Below are positions 8,218 to 18,100 of a stretch of DNA of 64,000 nucleotides, one piece after another. The notes beneath the pieces are model-generated. The model had not been told where the DNA came from, did no database searches, and saw only the letters and a list, made by a program, of their open reading frames with translations. How positions within the stretch are numbered: the stretch's first letter is position 1; every line of letters starts with the position of its first letter. The stretch covers positions 1 to 64,000 of the forward strand of contig CAZELM010000016.1 in assembly GCA_964512995.1 (NCBI GenBank), written 5' to 3'. The stretch is from CAZELM01 sp964512995 (lineage in GTDB: Bacteria; CSSED10-310). Both the position numbers and the translations under genes were made by a program.

Positions 8218-9261
8218 TCATTCGGTACATTTGTTAACATCAACTCCCGGGATCATATGATCCGGTTCATTTTCGATCTGTATCTCATTGAAGCTGATAT
8301 GTTCTTTCCACATGTAAATCAAGCCCAGCAGAGTGCTGGGTATCCATTGGACGACAACGTGAAGAACGATGGCATATGCTACAGCAATATCATTCGTGAA
8401 TTGTGTCAGGCCTCCATAACCCGTTTTGCCTAAAATAACGACACATGCCATTTCAAAGGGACCAAAATATCCGGGGGATGATGGAACGATGATCATCAGA
8501 TTGACCATGGCCATGGTACTGATGGCCACGTGCAAAGGTCCCCAGAATCCAAAACTCCATAGAACTACCATATAACTGGCAGCTTCAATCAGCCATGTGG
8601 ACAACGAAAGACCCATTACAGCAAGGATATCCCGCATACCCCGGAGTGAATCCAGGCCAATATAGAAATTATCGAATATTTCCCGGCATCGTGCATGCTT
8701 TGGCTCTGGAATCATTCGGAGTGTCTGTTTGAAAATCCAGACCGCCCAGTTTTTTCTCAAAATAATGAAATAGCAGGCGAGGATGGCTGATAAAAACACA
8801 ATAGCGCCAATCTGGATCGCCATCTTGACTTTGGGGTCGGTAACCGGATAGAAAAGCACCGCTCCAAACAACAGCGCCAGCATTGTCAACCCATCGAAAA
8901 TCCGCTCCACACCAATGGTCACAAGAGATGCGCCTTTGGAGACTTTTTCCTTTTTTCCTACGATATATGCCCGGTAAATGTCACCGATCCGCAACGGCAG
9001 GATATTGTTAGCCATATAACTGATGACATAGATGGGAAAGAATCGGGATGTTGTGCATTGTTTGATCGGTTTCATCAGCAGAACCCATCGGGTGGTTCGG
9101 ACCCAAATCCCCAGAAAGTAAATCCCTATTGCAACTGGTATCCACCAGAAATTGGCTTGTACCAATGATTCCCATACTTTTTGGATATCGATGGAGCGAA
9201 ACACAAGGAATAACAGGATGGCACTGATCCCTAATCCGATGATCATTCTGAGTGGCTTCAA
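8218..9261 (-). CDS. Lysylphosphatidylglycerol synthase TM-region/flippase-like membrane protein (UPF0104)
   Basis: The 347-residue protein has about eight membrane segments. It shows family features: an early RTTRWVLLMKP loop, NNILPLRIGDIYRAYIVGKKE, and SPGYFGPFEMACVVIL near the C terminus. The N-P-R-G-E/D-x-x-R motif is characteristic of the AglD/MprF-N/UPF0104 superfamily. Members are inner-membrane proteins linked to lipid or lipid-linked sugar translocation. The start codon overlaps the stop of the preceding gene by four bases (ATGA), showing tight coupling. Being two genes upstream of a GT-C enzyme, it may supply or handle a lipid-linked donor. Family assignment is good; transport direction and substrate are not known. 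Confidence 0.82.
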   Translation of the reverse strand: MKPLRMIIGLGISAILLFLVFRSIDIQKVWESLVQANFWWIPVAIGIYFLGIWVRTTRWVLLMKPIKQCTTSRFFPIYVISYMANNILPLRIGDIYRAYIVGKKEKVSKGASLVTIGVERIFDGLTMLALLFGAVLFYPVTDPKVKMAIQIGAIVFLSAILACYFIILRKNWAVWIFKQTLRMIPEPKHARCREIFDNFYIGLDSLRGMRDILAVMGLSLSTWLIEAASYMVVLWSFGFWGPLHVAISTMAMVNLMIIVPSSPGYFGPFEMACVVILGKTGYGGLTQFTNDIAVAYAIVLHVVVQWIPSTLLGLIYMWKEHISFNEIQIENEPDHMIPGVDVNKCTE

Positions 9262-10535
9262 GGTGTTGGCCTTTCTAGGGGTTGGTGAGTCCGCATCTGC
9301 AAGAACTGCTGCGTTTCCTCGATCTTTCGGTGAACGAGTTCATTGGGTGTCAGGACAAGATCGAGTAGCGCCAGCGCGCTTTCCAGGTGATCCATACGGA
9401 TCTCGTTATTAGCCGAAGTAATGATCGCGATATCGTCGAGATAGGAACGGATATCGCTTTCCATTTCCGGATACTCCTTCAACAGGTTCATATTCCTCAG
9501 ATGTGTCAGTAACCGTGTGAATTTCTGACGTGCTGCCCGTAAGTCGCCATTCTGATATAATTGAACACATTGATTATAGTTTTCTTCCAACTCGGCGGGA
9601 AGCTGTCCGGTCACAGAGGCAACGACTGCTTCAAACTGACTCATCCCAGCCGGCAGATCCGCTCCTGGAAGTGGAACTTCCGGGTAAAGCTCCGGATTTT
9701 TCGTCAACTGATACCACTCTTCCAAAACCGCATCCAGCCGGCCTGCTGCATGGTGCTCCGTCATGATATCCAGAACCGATTGTATCACACTGTTTCGCGA
9801 CTTCAGGATTGCCACCTGATGAGTCGGTATTTGAATGATTCTCCCGTGAAACTGGACAGCATGGGTGGATGGGTCCGGGAGATATTTCATCAATAAGCCG
9901 GACATCTCCTGCAACAGCCGAACAGCTGAATTATATGCCGGGATCGGCAATTGTTCCAATTGCTCCTGATATTCCCGGAGTGTCTGCATATCCTTCGAAA
10001 AATCCGGAGATAGCTTTTCGGCAGCGACTCCGGCTGCTCGGAAATCCCCCTCCTTCAGATATAGTTCCAAACGATGGTTGATTTCTTCCTGAGGTATCTC
10101 GGAAACACGGGATAATCCGATGTCTCCCGTCTGCTGCTCCCGGTCAAAAACCATCGTGACCCAGGGCTCAGTTGGGTCTGTATCGAGCCGGGATGTGAGA
10201 TAAAACCATTCCGATTCGGAAACCGCAGAATAAACAGCCTTAACTTTAAATTTCCCGACTGGCACAACAACCCGGGCGATGCCTTCCCGATCGGATGTGA
10301 GTTCCTGAATGACGGTTTTGGCAGTGGAGGCAATTGTAACATGAACGCCATCTGAATGTTTCAACAAGCCTTGAAGTGCATGGGAATCCACATCATGAAA
10401 CCGGCAATGTATCTCGACAGGGATATGAGGTTTCAGCCAATTCATTGGCCATAACGGTAAATTGAGATAATCGCCGACTCCTACGATCAGAAAAAACGCA
10501 ATGATGACAATGCCGATCGTATGCGCTTTTTTCAT
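9258..10535 (-). CDS. Membrane-anchored protein of unknown function with beta domain and helical repeats
   Basis: This 425-residue protein has one N-terminal membrane anchor (about residues 7-27). A beta-rich region follows (about 40-130) with a carboxypeptidase-regulatory-like flavour (GIARVVVPVGKFKVKAVY). The remaining 280 residues are helical and resemble degenerate TPRs (for example LYQNGDLRAARQKFTRLLTHL). It is probably anchored in the inner membrane with its body in the periplasm. It overlaps both neighbours by 4-base ATGA junctions, with holB upstream and the flippase-like gene downstream. No family was recognised. The helical repeats suggest a scaffold or partner-binding role, which is inference. 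Confidence 0.7.
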   Translation of the reverse strand: MKKAHTIGIVIIAFFLIVGVGDYLNLPLWPMNWLKPHIPVEIHCRFHDVDSHALQGLLKHSDGVHVTIASTAKTVIQELTSDREGIARVVVPVGKFKVKAVYSAVSESEWFYLTSRLDTDPTEPWVTMVFDREQQTGDIGLSRVSEIPQEEINHRLELYLKEGDFRAAGVAAEKLSPDFSKDMQTLREYQEQLEQLPIPAYNSAVRLLQEMSGLLMKYLPDPSTHAVQFHGRIIQIPTHQVAILKSRNSVIQSVLDIMTEHHAAGRLDAVLEEWYQLTKNPELYPEVPLPGADLPAGMSQFEAVVASVTGQLPAELEENYNQCVQLYQNGDLRAARQKFTRLLTHLRNMNLLKEYPEMESDIRSYLDDIAIITSANNEIRMDHLESALALLDLVLTPNELVHRKIEETQQFLQMRTHQPLERPTP

Positions 10536-11818
10536 CCATTCTCCCTGGAACGACCGCTGAGATGCTCCGATAGAATTCGGATCATCAACGTTTCCAAATG
10601 CAATCGGATATCCGGATGAAACACCCGATGGTTTAATATATCCGAGATTCCATCAACCATGCTGATAATGGCTTCCTCAGAGAGAATGTGGGATTCAACG
10701 GGAGAGTCGCTGGCGAGAATATGCCGAAGTTGGGAATGAAGCCATTGTATCAGATCCATCAAGGTATCTTCCATGGGAGAGTCATCTTTTTCACGGATCA
10801 GAGCGTTAACCAACCGAACCGCTCGAGAAGCAATGGTATCATTAATCTCTTCCCTGAAAATCCGCTCCAACTCATCGTGACGTGTCTTCAATAAAGCCCA
10901 GTCCGTTTCCAATGCTCTGGATACCCGGCCTTCTGATTTTTGACTGATCTCTTCGGCAATTGGTTCCAGGTAACCGAATTTCTGAATCAGAACATCACGG
11001 AGTGTTTCTTGGGAAAGGGGGTGAAATGGAAGAATCTGACATCGCGATCGAATGGTCGGCAGCAATGCAGACAGGTTGGATGTCAGAAGAATCAGAATGG
11101 ATTGAGAAGGTGGTTCTTCGAGTGTCTTCAGAAGGCTGTTCTGAGCCGCAGCCAGCATCCGGTCCGAATGATCGATGATGGCAATCTTGTATCGGCCTTC
11201 AAACGGATGAAACTGCAAATCCCGCTGAAGCTGACGGATTTGTTCTATTTTGATAGAGCCCCGGTATGTTCCGCTCTCCAGGAATGTCACCATCTTTTTC
11301 ACACACCAGTAACTGAATGGACGATCTGAAATTTTTTCGAGATATGATGCGGATAATGGTTTCGTGCCATTGAAAGCCAGAACTTCGACAGGTGGATTCG
11401 CATTACGGCATACCTGACTTTTTTTCACAAAACCATCTTCTTTTAAAGACTCCAGAATACGTTGAAAATCCTTCAAATCGGAGTCTGAATCGAAGGTGGA
11501 ACGCGTTTGGGGTGCTTCCGCACGAAATGTCTCCCAAAGGGATTGCATTGAGAGGTAAATCGGAGTTTCATATTCTGTGAATAATTTGAGATCCGGATGG
11601 AATGGAAATGGAAGCGATGCTCTCACACAGGAGCTGCATGTGCATCCAGCCAGGCCGGTCAGACAATTCAGCATCCGGCTGATACGGAGAGCAAACGAGT
11701 ACTTCCCGATCCCGGATGGTCCGTGGAACAACAGAGCGTGGTGCAGTCGCTGATCATTAAAAGATCGAACAACCATATTCCTCACGATATCATTCCCGGC
11801 GATGAAATCTGATGTCAT
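10532..11818 (-). CDS. holB: DNA polymerase III subunit delta' with an internal insertion
   Basis: This clamp-loader subunit works with delta and the DnaX subunits to open the beta clamp. An AAA+ fold is visible: HALLFHGPSGIGKYSFAL (Walker A), a four-cysteine zinc module (CLTGLAGCTCSSC), then HPDLKLF. Normally an IxVDQIR helix follows closely. Here IKIEQIRQLQRDL comes only after about 108 extra residues. The core resumes with KIAIIDHSDRMLAAAQNSLLKTLEEPPSQSILILLTS and the arginine-finger-type IRSRCQ. The total of 428 residues is well above the usual 320-340. The ATG at 11818 was preferred over GTG at 11830, since the latter overlaps the purine-rich binding site. It sits directly downstream of holA. 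Confidence 0.88.
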   Translation of the reverse strand: MTSDFIAGNDIVRNMVVRSFNDQRLHHALLFHGPSGIGKYSFALRISRMLNCLTGLAGCTCSSCVRASLPFPFHPDLKLFTEYETPIYLSMQSLWETFRAEAPQTRSTFDSDSDLKDFQRILESLKEDGFVKKSQVCRNANPPVEVLAFNGTKPLSASYLEKISDRPFSYWCVKKMVTFLESGTYRGSIKIEQIRQLQRDLQFHPFEGRYKIAIIDHSDRMLAAAQNSLLKTLEEPPSQSILILLTSNLSALLPTIRSRCQILPFHPLSQETLRDVLIQKFGYLEPIAEEISQKSEGRVSRALETDWALLKTRHDELERIFREEINDTIASRAVRLVNALIREKDDSPMEDTLMDLIQWLHSQLRHILASDSPVESHILSEEAIISMVDGISDILNHRVFHPDIRLHLETLMIRILSEHLSGRSRENG

Positions 11819-11836
11819 TGCAGGCAACACCTCTCC

Positions 11837-12973
11837 TCAGCGACATAGCGGCAGAATTGCCGCTTCCAACAGGATTTGGGGGGGTTTTGTTGATGATTTA
11901 AGAGCGATATCAATGTGAGCTAACTCCTTGAAACATTCCATCAATGCGGACGTCTTAAATTTCATGGCCTGTTGGATCATCTGAAAAAAAGCAAAGGGAT
12001 GCGTCGATCCAAAATGTTCCGTGAACATCGGATTGGCATCGATGATGGCCTTCAGGGGCGGATAGATCTGCTGTTTGAATTGCCAGTATTCCATTCGGAT
12101 CTGGAACTGTTGGCTGGCGATAGATTGCAGCATGGATTGAATGAGGATGAGTTGCCGGATTCGATTTGAGAGCATCTTGTTTATCATCAGTGCGGGAGTT
12201 CCGGTTTCGAGCAGTTTTTCGAGACTGATCCGAACCTCCTCCGTTTTTCTCTCACTTAATGCTTCGGTCAAAGCAAAAACCGGGATATCATCACCCGGCG
12301 CAGTCATGTCCATGACATCCATCACCGCAATTTCGTTCCGTGGTTCGATATACGCGATCAGGACTTCCAGGGCGTTCATCACGCACCATAAATTGTTATC
12401 CGCCCGGTGACGCAATGCCACCCAGGCTTTCGGGGAAATGCTTTTATTCAATGATGTCAGGAATTGTTTAACGGGTTGGGCATAAGGGTCCTTGGATGGA
12501 TCTCCCCGCTCGTATAGTTTCGCTGTTTCGAACTCCACCAGATGCCCGACTTTTTTAATTGTTTTGTTGATGGCCAGTCGATTGTCAACAGCAGTTGCGG
12601 TAAAGATCGGAATCACTGGCAGAGAATGGACGCGTTTCGAAGCTGCCTGGAACCACTCGCGGAGCTGATCCGCACGGTTGCTGTATTTTGCGCTGAAATA
12701 GGGTGCATCGCGAACAATGAGCACCCGGAATGGTTCAAACAACGAAGGTGAATTCAGTTTTGCCAGCAGATCGGTTATCGATAGCTCATTCCCGTCATAA
12801 ATCTCGATCATGGTGCCGCTTCGCGAGCGTTTCAGGGCATCTGCTGTTTTTTTTCGAGCGTAATACACCAGATAATCTTCAGTGCCGGCAAACATATAGA
12901 CGGGTTTGAAGGACTGCGTCCCGATCTCAGACTCGATGGCGTGGATCAGATCAAAACTGTTCTCAGATTTCAT
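11837..12973 (-). CDS. holA: DNA polymerase III subunit delta
   Basis: This is the clamp-loader wrench that binds and opens the sliding clamp. Recognisable elements include the early VYMFAGTEDYLVYYARKK segment in place of a P-loop, SPSLFEPFRVLIVRDAP, a delta-type middle region (DDIPVFALTEALSERKTEEVRISLEKLL) and a helical C-terminal collar (HPFAFFQMIQQAMKF). The ATG at 12973 gives 378 residues. An upstream start at 13030 would overlap the S4 gene by 68 bases, and its extra 19 residues look non-family. With 12973 the overlap is 11 bases. holB follows after a 6-base gap by stop codons, so the two clamp-loader genes are adjacent and probably coexpressed. Confidence 0.85.
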   Translation of the reverse strand: MKSENSFDLIHAIESEIGTQSFKPVYMFAGTEDYLVYYARKKTADALKRSRSGTMIEIYDGNELSITDLLAKLNSPSLFEPFRVLIVRDAPYFSAKYSNRADQLREWFQAASKRVHSLPVIPIFTATAVDNRLAINKTIKKVGHLVEFETAKLYERGDPSKDPYAQPVKQFLTSLNKSISPKAWVALRHRADNNLWCVMNALEVLIAYIEPRNEIAVMDVMDMTAPGDDIPVFALTEALSERKTEEVRISLEKLLETGTPALMINKMLSNRIRQLILIQSMLQSIASQQFQIRMEYWQFKQQIYPPLKAIIDANPMFTEHFGSTHPFAFFQMIQQAMKFKTSALMECFKELAHIDIALKSSTKPPQILLEAAILPLCR

Positions 12974-13229
12974 CCTCTTGACTCTCGCCCTGGATAGAGA
13001 CCAGTTCTTTGGCCTGACTCTTGGAGACATTTCCTTGAGGTATCTGCAGGATTTGAGCGGTAAGTGTCCGATCGCGGATCGTCACATCAATGATATCACC
13101 CACAGCAACGATTTTGGAGGCTTTGGCCTCATGACCGTTCACTGAAACGGATCCGGCATCACACAATTCCTTGGCGCGTTCCCGCTGCTTTATCAACCGG
13201 GAAACTTTTAAAAACTTATCCAAACGCAT
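12963..13229 (-). CDS. rqcP: S4-domain RNA-binding protein (RqcP/Hsp15-like)
   Basis: This 88-residue protein is a single S4 domain from residue 1: MRLDKFLKVSRLIKQRERAK, then LCDAGSVSVNGHEAKASKIV and VGDIIDVTI. RqcP/YabO proteins bind the large ribosomal subunit and help elongate alanine tails on stalled chains. Hsp15 (HslR) is a related rescue protein with a longer C-terminal helix. The short form and the LKVSRLIKQR start favour the RqcP type. GGAGGT lies five bases before the ATG. It is between the foldase genes and holA in the long minus-strand run and overlaps the holA start. The gene symbol is by family resemblance; an rqcH partner is not in the window. Confidence 0.85.
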   Translation of the reverse strand: MRLDKFLKVSRLIKQRERAKELCDAGSVSVNGHEAKASKIVAVGDIIDVTIRDRTLTAQILQIPQGNVSKSQAKELVSIQGESQEDEI

Positions 13230-13258
13230 GGGTACCTCCGTGTCATACCAGATGGGTC

Positions 13259-14224
13259 CTATGGCCAGAGTTTCTCAATATATGTCCGACTTCGTTGTTT
13301 TTCAAACCATTCCATCTCCAAGTCACGGGCTCTGGTTTGCCTGAGAATGGTTTCGATTTCGTCACGTTTTTCACTTAATGGTGGAATACGCTCGTTTTTT
13401 AAGTCCAGAATTTTAATGAGATTCCATCCATGATCGGTTCTGAACGGTTTTGATACATCGCCTATTTTCATGGAGAAAGCGATCGTTTCAATCTCGGGCA
13501 ATGCTTTGCCCTTCTCCAGATAGCCAATATCTCCACCCTGATCCACAGCGGGTCCCTGGGAAAATTGCTTCACCTGTTCCGCAAAATCCGCTCCATCGGC
13601 TATCCGTTCATAGATTTCGTTGGCCGTTTTCTCTGCACGGTCCCAGGCTGCCGAGTCCGTATCTTTCACCTCCAGGAGAAGCAGTCCGATTCGAACGGAA
13701 GCAGATTCAGCATAAATCGACCGGTGCTCCTGATAATAGGATTCGAGCAAAGATTCCGGTACATCGACCTTGGAGTAAACCTCCTTCTGGAGAACTTTGC
13801 GAGCGAGAGACTGCCGACGGATGGACTCCCGGAGTTCATCGAGGGTCAAGCCTTCCCGAGCCAGTTGAAGGTTGAAATCTTCATCGGATGAAACACCCGC
13901 CTTTTCCCGCAACATCTGAATATGTGCATCCAACTCCTGATCGGTGACCTGGATTTCCAGATCGCGGGCAACACGCACACACACTCGCTCATTGATCATC
14001 TGATTCAGAATCTGGTCCTGGAGCTGTTTCAGCTTATCATCCCATTGGTCGGGTGGATATGTTGATTTTATTTCTTCCATTGAGACGGCGGAGACTTCTT
14101 CCAGATCGGAGAGAGTAATGATGTCGTTATCGACTTTTACAATGATTCTGTCGAATGGTTCAGCAGCAAAAAGAGCCATTGACCAGGCCAACATGAAGAT
14201 CACAATTAATAAACGGTTTCCCAT
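13259..14224 (-). CDS. SurA-like periplasmic peptidyl-prolyl isomerase
   Basis: The 321-residue protein has a signal peptide (ending LFAAEP), a SurA N-terminal chaperone region and one parvulin domain. The chaperone region has DRIIVKVDNDIITLSDLEE, the NQMINERVCVRVARDL helix and a QLAREGLTLDELRE helix. The parvulin domain (about 170-285) has GADFAEQVKQFSQGPAVDQGGDIGYLEKGKALPE and FRTDHGWNLIKILD. It should assist outer-membrane protein folding in the periplasm. One parvulin domain rather than two is common outside enterobacteria. Its ATG shares one base with the upstream stop (TGATG), so translation is coupled to the second foldase gene. A C-terminal WP after the helix is unremarkable. Confidence 0.88.
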   Translation of the reverse strand: MGNRLLIVIFMLAWSMALFAAEPFDRIIVKVDNDIITLSDLEEVSAVSMEEIKSTYPPDQWDDKLKQLQDQILNQMINERVCVRVARDLEIQVTDQELDAHIQMLREKAGVSSDEDFNLQLAREGLTLDELRESIRRQSLARKVLQKEVYSKVDVPESLLESYYQEHRSIYAESASVRIGLLLLEVKDTDSAAWDRAEKTANEIYERIADGADFAEQVKQFSQGPAVDQGGDIGYLEKGKALPEIETIAFSMKIGDVSKPFRTDHGWNLIKILDLKNERIPPLSEKRDEIETILRQTRARDLEMEWFEKQRSRTYIEKLWP

Positions 14225-15174
14225 CAGTGTGCTCCCGGGAACGGCAATGGTGTTCCCATCCGAATATTGCAGTTCGTTAACTCATTCTCGATCCACTGGC
14301 GATAGCGGGAGGATGTCTCACGAGATGCCAGCTCTTCCCGAAGATTATCCTGAACCTCGCTGAAGGGCAAGATATGTTCGGGATACTTTTTTTCGATACG
14401 AATGAGATATAATTCATTTTCTGCAGTTGATACCATAATGATCTCCTGCTCTTTGGATTTTTCCAGAGCATCAACAAACTCCGGTGGCAGATCGATGATC
14501 GATTCTCGCAGCAGCTCGCCATTTTCACCTTCTCCGTGAATCGTTGAAAATCGTTCTGCCAATTTTACAAAATTCCAGCCGTTTTTGAGCTTTTTTCTGA
14601 TATCTTGAGCTAATTGGATTTCTGTGACACGAATCATGCGGATATCCATCTCCAAAGGGATCGTAAAGCGATCGGGGCTGCTATCGTATTCCTTTTTTAT
14701 GTTTTCTTCAGTTATTACCACTCCAGCAGCTAGTTCTTCGAGGATTTTCACGGCTGTTTCCATGGTCAGCAATCGGATGACAACACGCTCTTTCCACTCT
14801 TCGTGGCTCGATTCCAGTGTTTTAAATTCGTCAGGCAGATTTTCCGGAAAATTCACGAACGCGCCCGGGTCCAAATCAGCATCTCTCAATTGAATGCCAC
14901 GTTGAGCTGCTTCGCGAAGCAGGATATTTTCTTCAGCCAGATCTTTCAGACAGTCTGTGATGTATTGCCGGAATTCCATATCTGTTTGAGGCTGCAACAT
15001 CCCATGATCAAAAAGAAATATCTGGAGGGCTCGGGCGAGTTCATCCATAGCGATCGGTGTATTTTCGATCCAGGCAGCAACGGGGGGTTCCGGTGGAATG
15101 GCAGATTTTTCTGCGCAACCGATCAGAAATAATACCGCAATTACCGCAGATTTAAATATGACGTGCCATTTCAT
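14224..15174 (-). CDS. PpiC/parvulin-type foldase lipoprotein
   Basis: This 316-residue protein starts with a lipoprotein signal whose lipobox is LIGC (cysteine about residue 20), so it is probably anchored in a membrane facing the periplasm. A SurA_N-like helical part follows. A parvulin domain (about 160-275) contains IRVTEIQLAQDIRKKLKNGWNFVKLAERFSTIHGEGENGEL and ELYLIRIEKKYPE. Some catalytic parvulin positions look degenerate, for example no clear GDLG motif, so it may act mainly as a chaperone, PrsA-like. Its start lies 23 bases inside the 3' end of mfd and its end is fused to the SurA start. No strong ribosome binding site is visible, so translation likely depends on coupling. Confidence 0.82.
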   Translation of the reverse strand: MKWHVIFKSAVIAVLFLIGCAEKSAIPPEPPVAAWIENTPIAMDELARALQIFLFDHGMLQPQTDMEFRQYITDCLKDLAEENILLREAAQRGIQLRDADLDPGAFVNFPENLPDEFKTLESSHEEWKERVVIRLLTMETAVKILEELAAGVVITEENIKKEYDSSPDRFTIPLEMDIRMIRVTEIQLAQDIRKKLKNGWNFVKLAERFSTIHGEGENGELLRESIIDLPPEFVDALEKSKEQEIIMVSTAENELYLIRIEKKYPEHILPFSEVQDNLREELASRETSSRYRQWIENELTNCNIRMGTPLPFPGAH

Positions 15175-18100
15175 TCAGAACAGTGCCTGTAAGAGAAAGA
15201 ATGTCATTCTGGGAGTTAGGATGCAGCAGAATTTTAAGTGTCGATGGAGGATCGAATCGCAACCGCTCCTTGGACTGCAGAAGCATTGACATGATGATCT
15301 CGGGTTTCAGAGGAGTGGAATCCCTGAAAACAATACGAATAAAATGGGGGGTATATTCAACGAGTTCGAGATGCATTCTTCGGGAAACGATACGAAGCAA
15401 CGCGAGATGCTTCAGCGTCTGCAATTCAGGTGGAATATCTCCGTACAAATCCTGAATTTCCTGCATATAATATTGGAGATCATCCTCCTGAATGAACGAT
15501 GAAAAGCGGCGGTAAACCTCCAGACGATTTGCAGGCTCACTGATATATGACTCCGGGATTGCCAGATCGTATGGAAGTTTTATCTCGCATTCCGGCAGTT
15601 GTTCGAGCATCTCCCCTTTCAATTCCCGGACGGCATCACGAATCAGCTTGCAATACATCTCGAAGCCGACCGCTGTGATCTGTCCGTGCTGGTTCGGTCC
15701 GATAATGTCCCCCGCTCCCCGGATATCCAAATCCCGGGTGGCCAGTTTGAAACCGGAACCGAGTTCCACGGCATCTTTGATGGCGCTGAGGCGCTCTCTG
15801 GCTTTTGGAGACAGTGTGGTGGACGCTGGAATGAGCAGATAGGCATAGGCCTGGAAACGATCGCGGCCGACTCTGCCCCTAAGCTGATAAAGCTGAGCCA
15901 ATCCCAATCGATCAGCCCGGTTGATGATGATGGTGTTCACAGATGGGATGTCCAGACCGGATTCAATAATAGTTGTGGAGATCAATACATCGAATTCCTT
16001 TTCAAGGAATCGCATCATGATATTTTCGAGACTGGATTCCGCCATCTGTCCATGAGCGACCTCGAAACGAGCCTCCGGAATCAGGTTCTTCAGCATATCG
16101 GCAATCCCATAAATGGAAAGAACACGATTATGCACAAAGAAGATCTGCCCACCCCGGCTCAGTTCAGATAATATAGCTTCCCGAATTACCTGACGATTGA
16201 ATTTCACGACCGATGTCTTGATCGAAAGACGGGCTTCAGGAGGGGTATTTATGATACTGATTTCCCGAAGTCCCAGGAGCGCCATGTTGAGGGTTCGTGG
16301 GATGGGTGTTGCCGTGAGCGTCAGCACATCGACTTTGGTACGCATCTGCTTGAGCTTTTCCTTGTGCTGGACACCGAACCGCTGTTCCTCATCGATCACG
16401 ACAAGTCCCAAATCTTTGAATTTTATCGAATCGGCAAGGAGAGCATGCGTTCCGATAACGATATCGACCGTTCCCTTGGCCAAACCTGTCTTTACATTTT
16501 TTTTATCCTGATCGCGCAAAAATCGCGATAACATAGCGATCTGGATCGGAAAACTCTTAAATCGTTTTCTGAAGCTGAGGAAATGCTGCTGTGCAAGAAT
16601 CGTGGTCGGCACGAGCACAGCGACTTGTTTTCCATTAATGGCTGCCTTGAATGCCGCTCGCATCGCGACCTCGGTCTTTCCATATCCGACATCACCACAC
16701 ACAATACGATCCATGGGAGCGGCTTTTTCCATGTCCGCCCGGACATCCAATATCGCTTTCATCTGATCCGGAGTTTCTTCGTACTCGAATCCCAGATCGA
16801 ATTCCCGCTGCCAGCCTTCATCGGATGGATATGCATATCCAGAAATGACCTGCCGTGCAGAGAAAAGCTTCAGTAATTCCGCGGCGAGTTTCAGAACGGA
16901 TTCCTTTACACGGCTTTTTCGCTTGTCAAATGTCACGCCGCCCAGCCGGTCCAATGTCGGTTCCGCACCTTTTACGGTCATATAACGCTGAATGAGATTC
17001 AATCTGTCAACGGGAAGATATAACTTTTGATCCTCCGCATAGAGGATCAATAGAAAATCGCGTATTCGGCCGTTGATGGTCAGCCGATGCAACCCATGAT
17101 ATCGTCCGATGCCATGATCGACGTGAACGACGAGATCCCCTGGTTGCAGATCCTGAAAAGAAAATCCAGGTTCAATTCCAGTGGGTGGCCGCCATTTCTG
17201 TATCTTCTTTGATCCAACAATATCGGACTCAGAAAGAAAAATCCATCCCGACTCCGGCAAAATGAAACCCTTTGACAGCTTGCCGGGCACGAACACGGGT
17301 TTGGATTCGACGCGCTGGAATCGAGGCATTGCCGAGTGAATTGTCTGTTTCCGTTCAGTGAATTCCAGTTCTGCTTCAGCAAGACGGGATTCCAGCACCT
17401 GGCGAACCGATTCCCGGTGATACACGATCCGGATGCGGAACCCCCGTTCCAACCACTCCGATAATTTTTGGACCATCCCCTTATAATCTCCATCGAAAGG
17501 CTGGATGCTGGTGACTTGAACGATAAATTGTCGGGAATAGGCCAGCGCGGCGTCTTCAATGATATCCCAGTGTATAGCGGGGTTTCCGGGAAAGGATTCC
17601 CGAGATGCTTCTTCTGCCACCTCACGATCTGTTTCAGCCAACCGGTTCAGGATGCGATCGGGTTGAATCCATACAGTCAATAACTCCTGTCCGAACCATT
17701 CCGGGATCTGTTTGAGGAATGGACGGTGGATGGTCCCTCCATCCAGTTGGGAGACGGAGATGAAATCCACTCGACTCACACGTGAGATCGACCGTTGTGT
17801 CAGCGCATCGAACTCCCGGATAGAAACGACTTCATTTCCAAAAAATTCCAGACGCACAGGCAAACTATAAACAGGCACATAAACATCCAGAATTCCTCCA
17901 CGAAATGAAAACTCACCCTCACTCTCAACCCGCGGAACACGAAGGTATCCCAATGCAGTGAGGCTTTCGATGAGCTGACGTAAATCCAGGTCATCACCTG
18001 CATGAACCGATATTCCGGATTGATAATAGCTTCGCTTGTCTTGTAAGCGCGTTGCGAGAAAAGATGCCGGAGCGATGGCGATCGTTTCGCAGTGGTTGGC

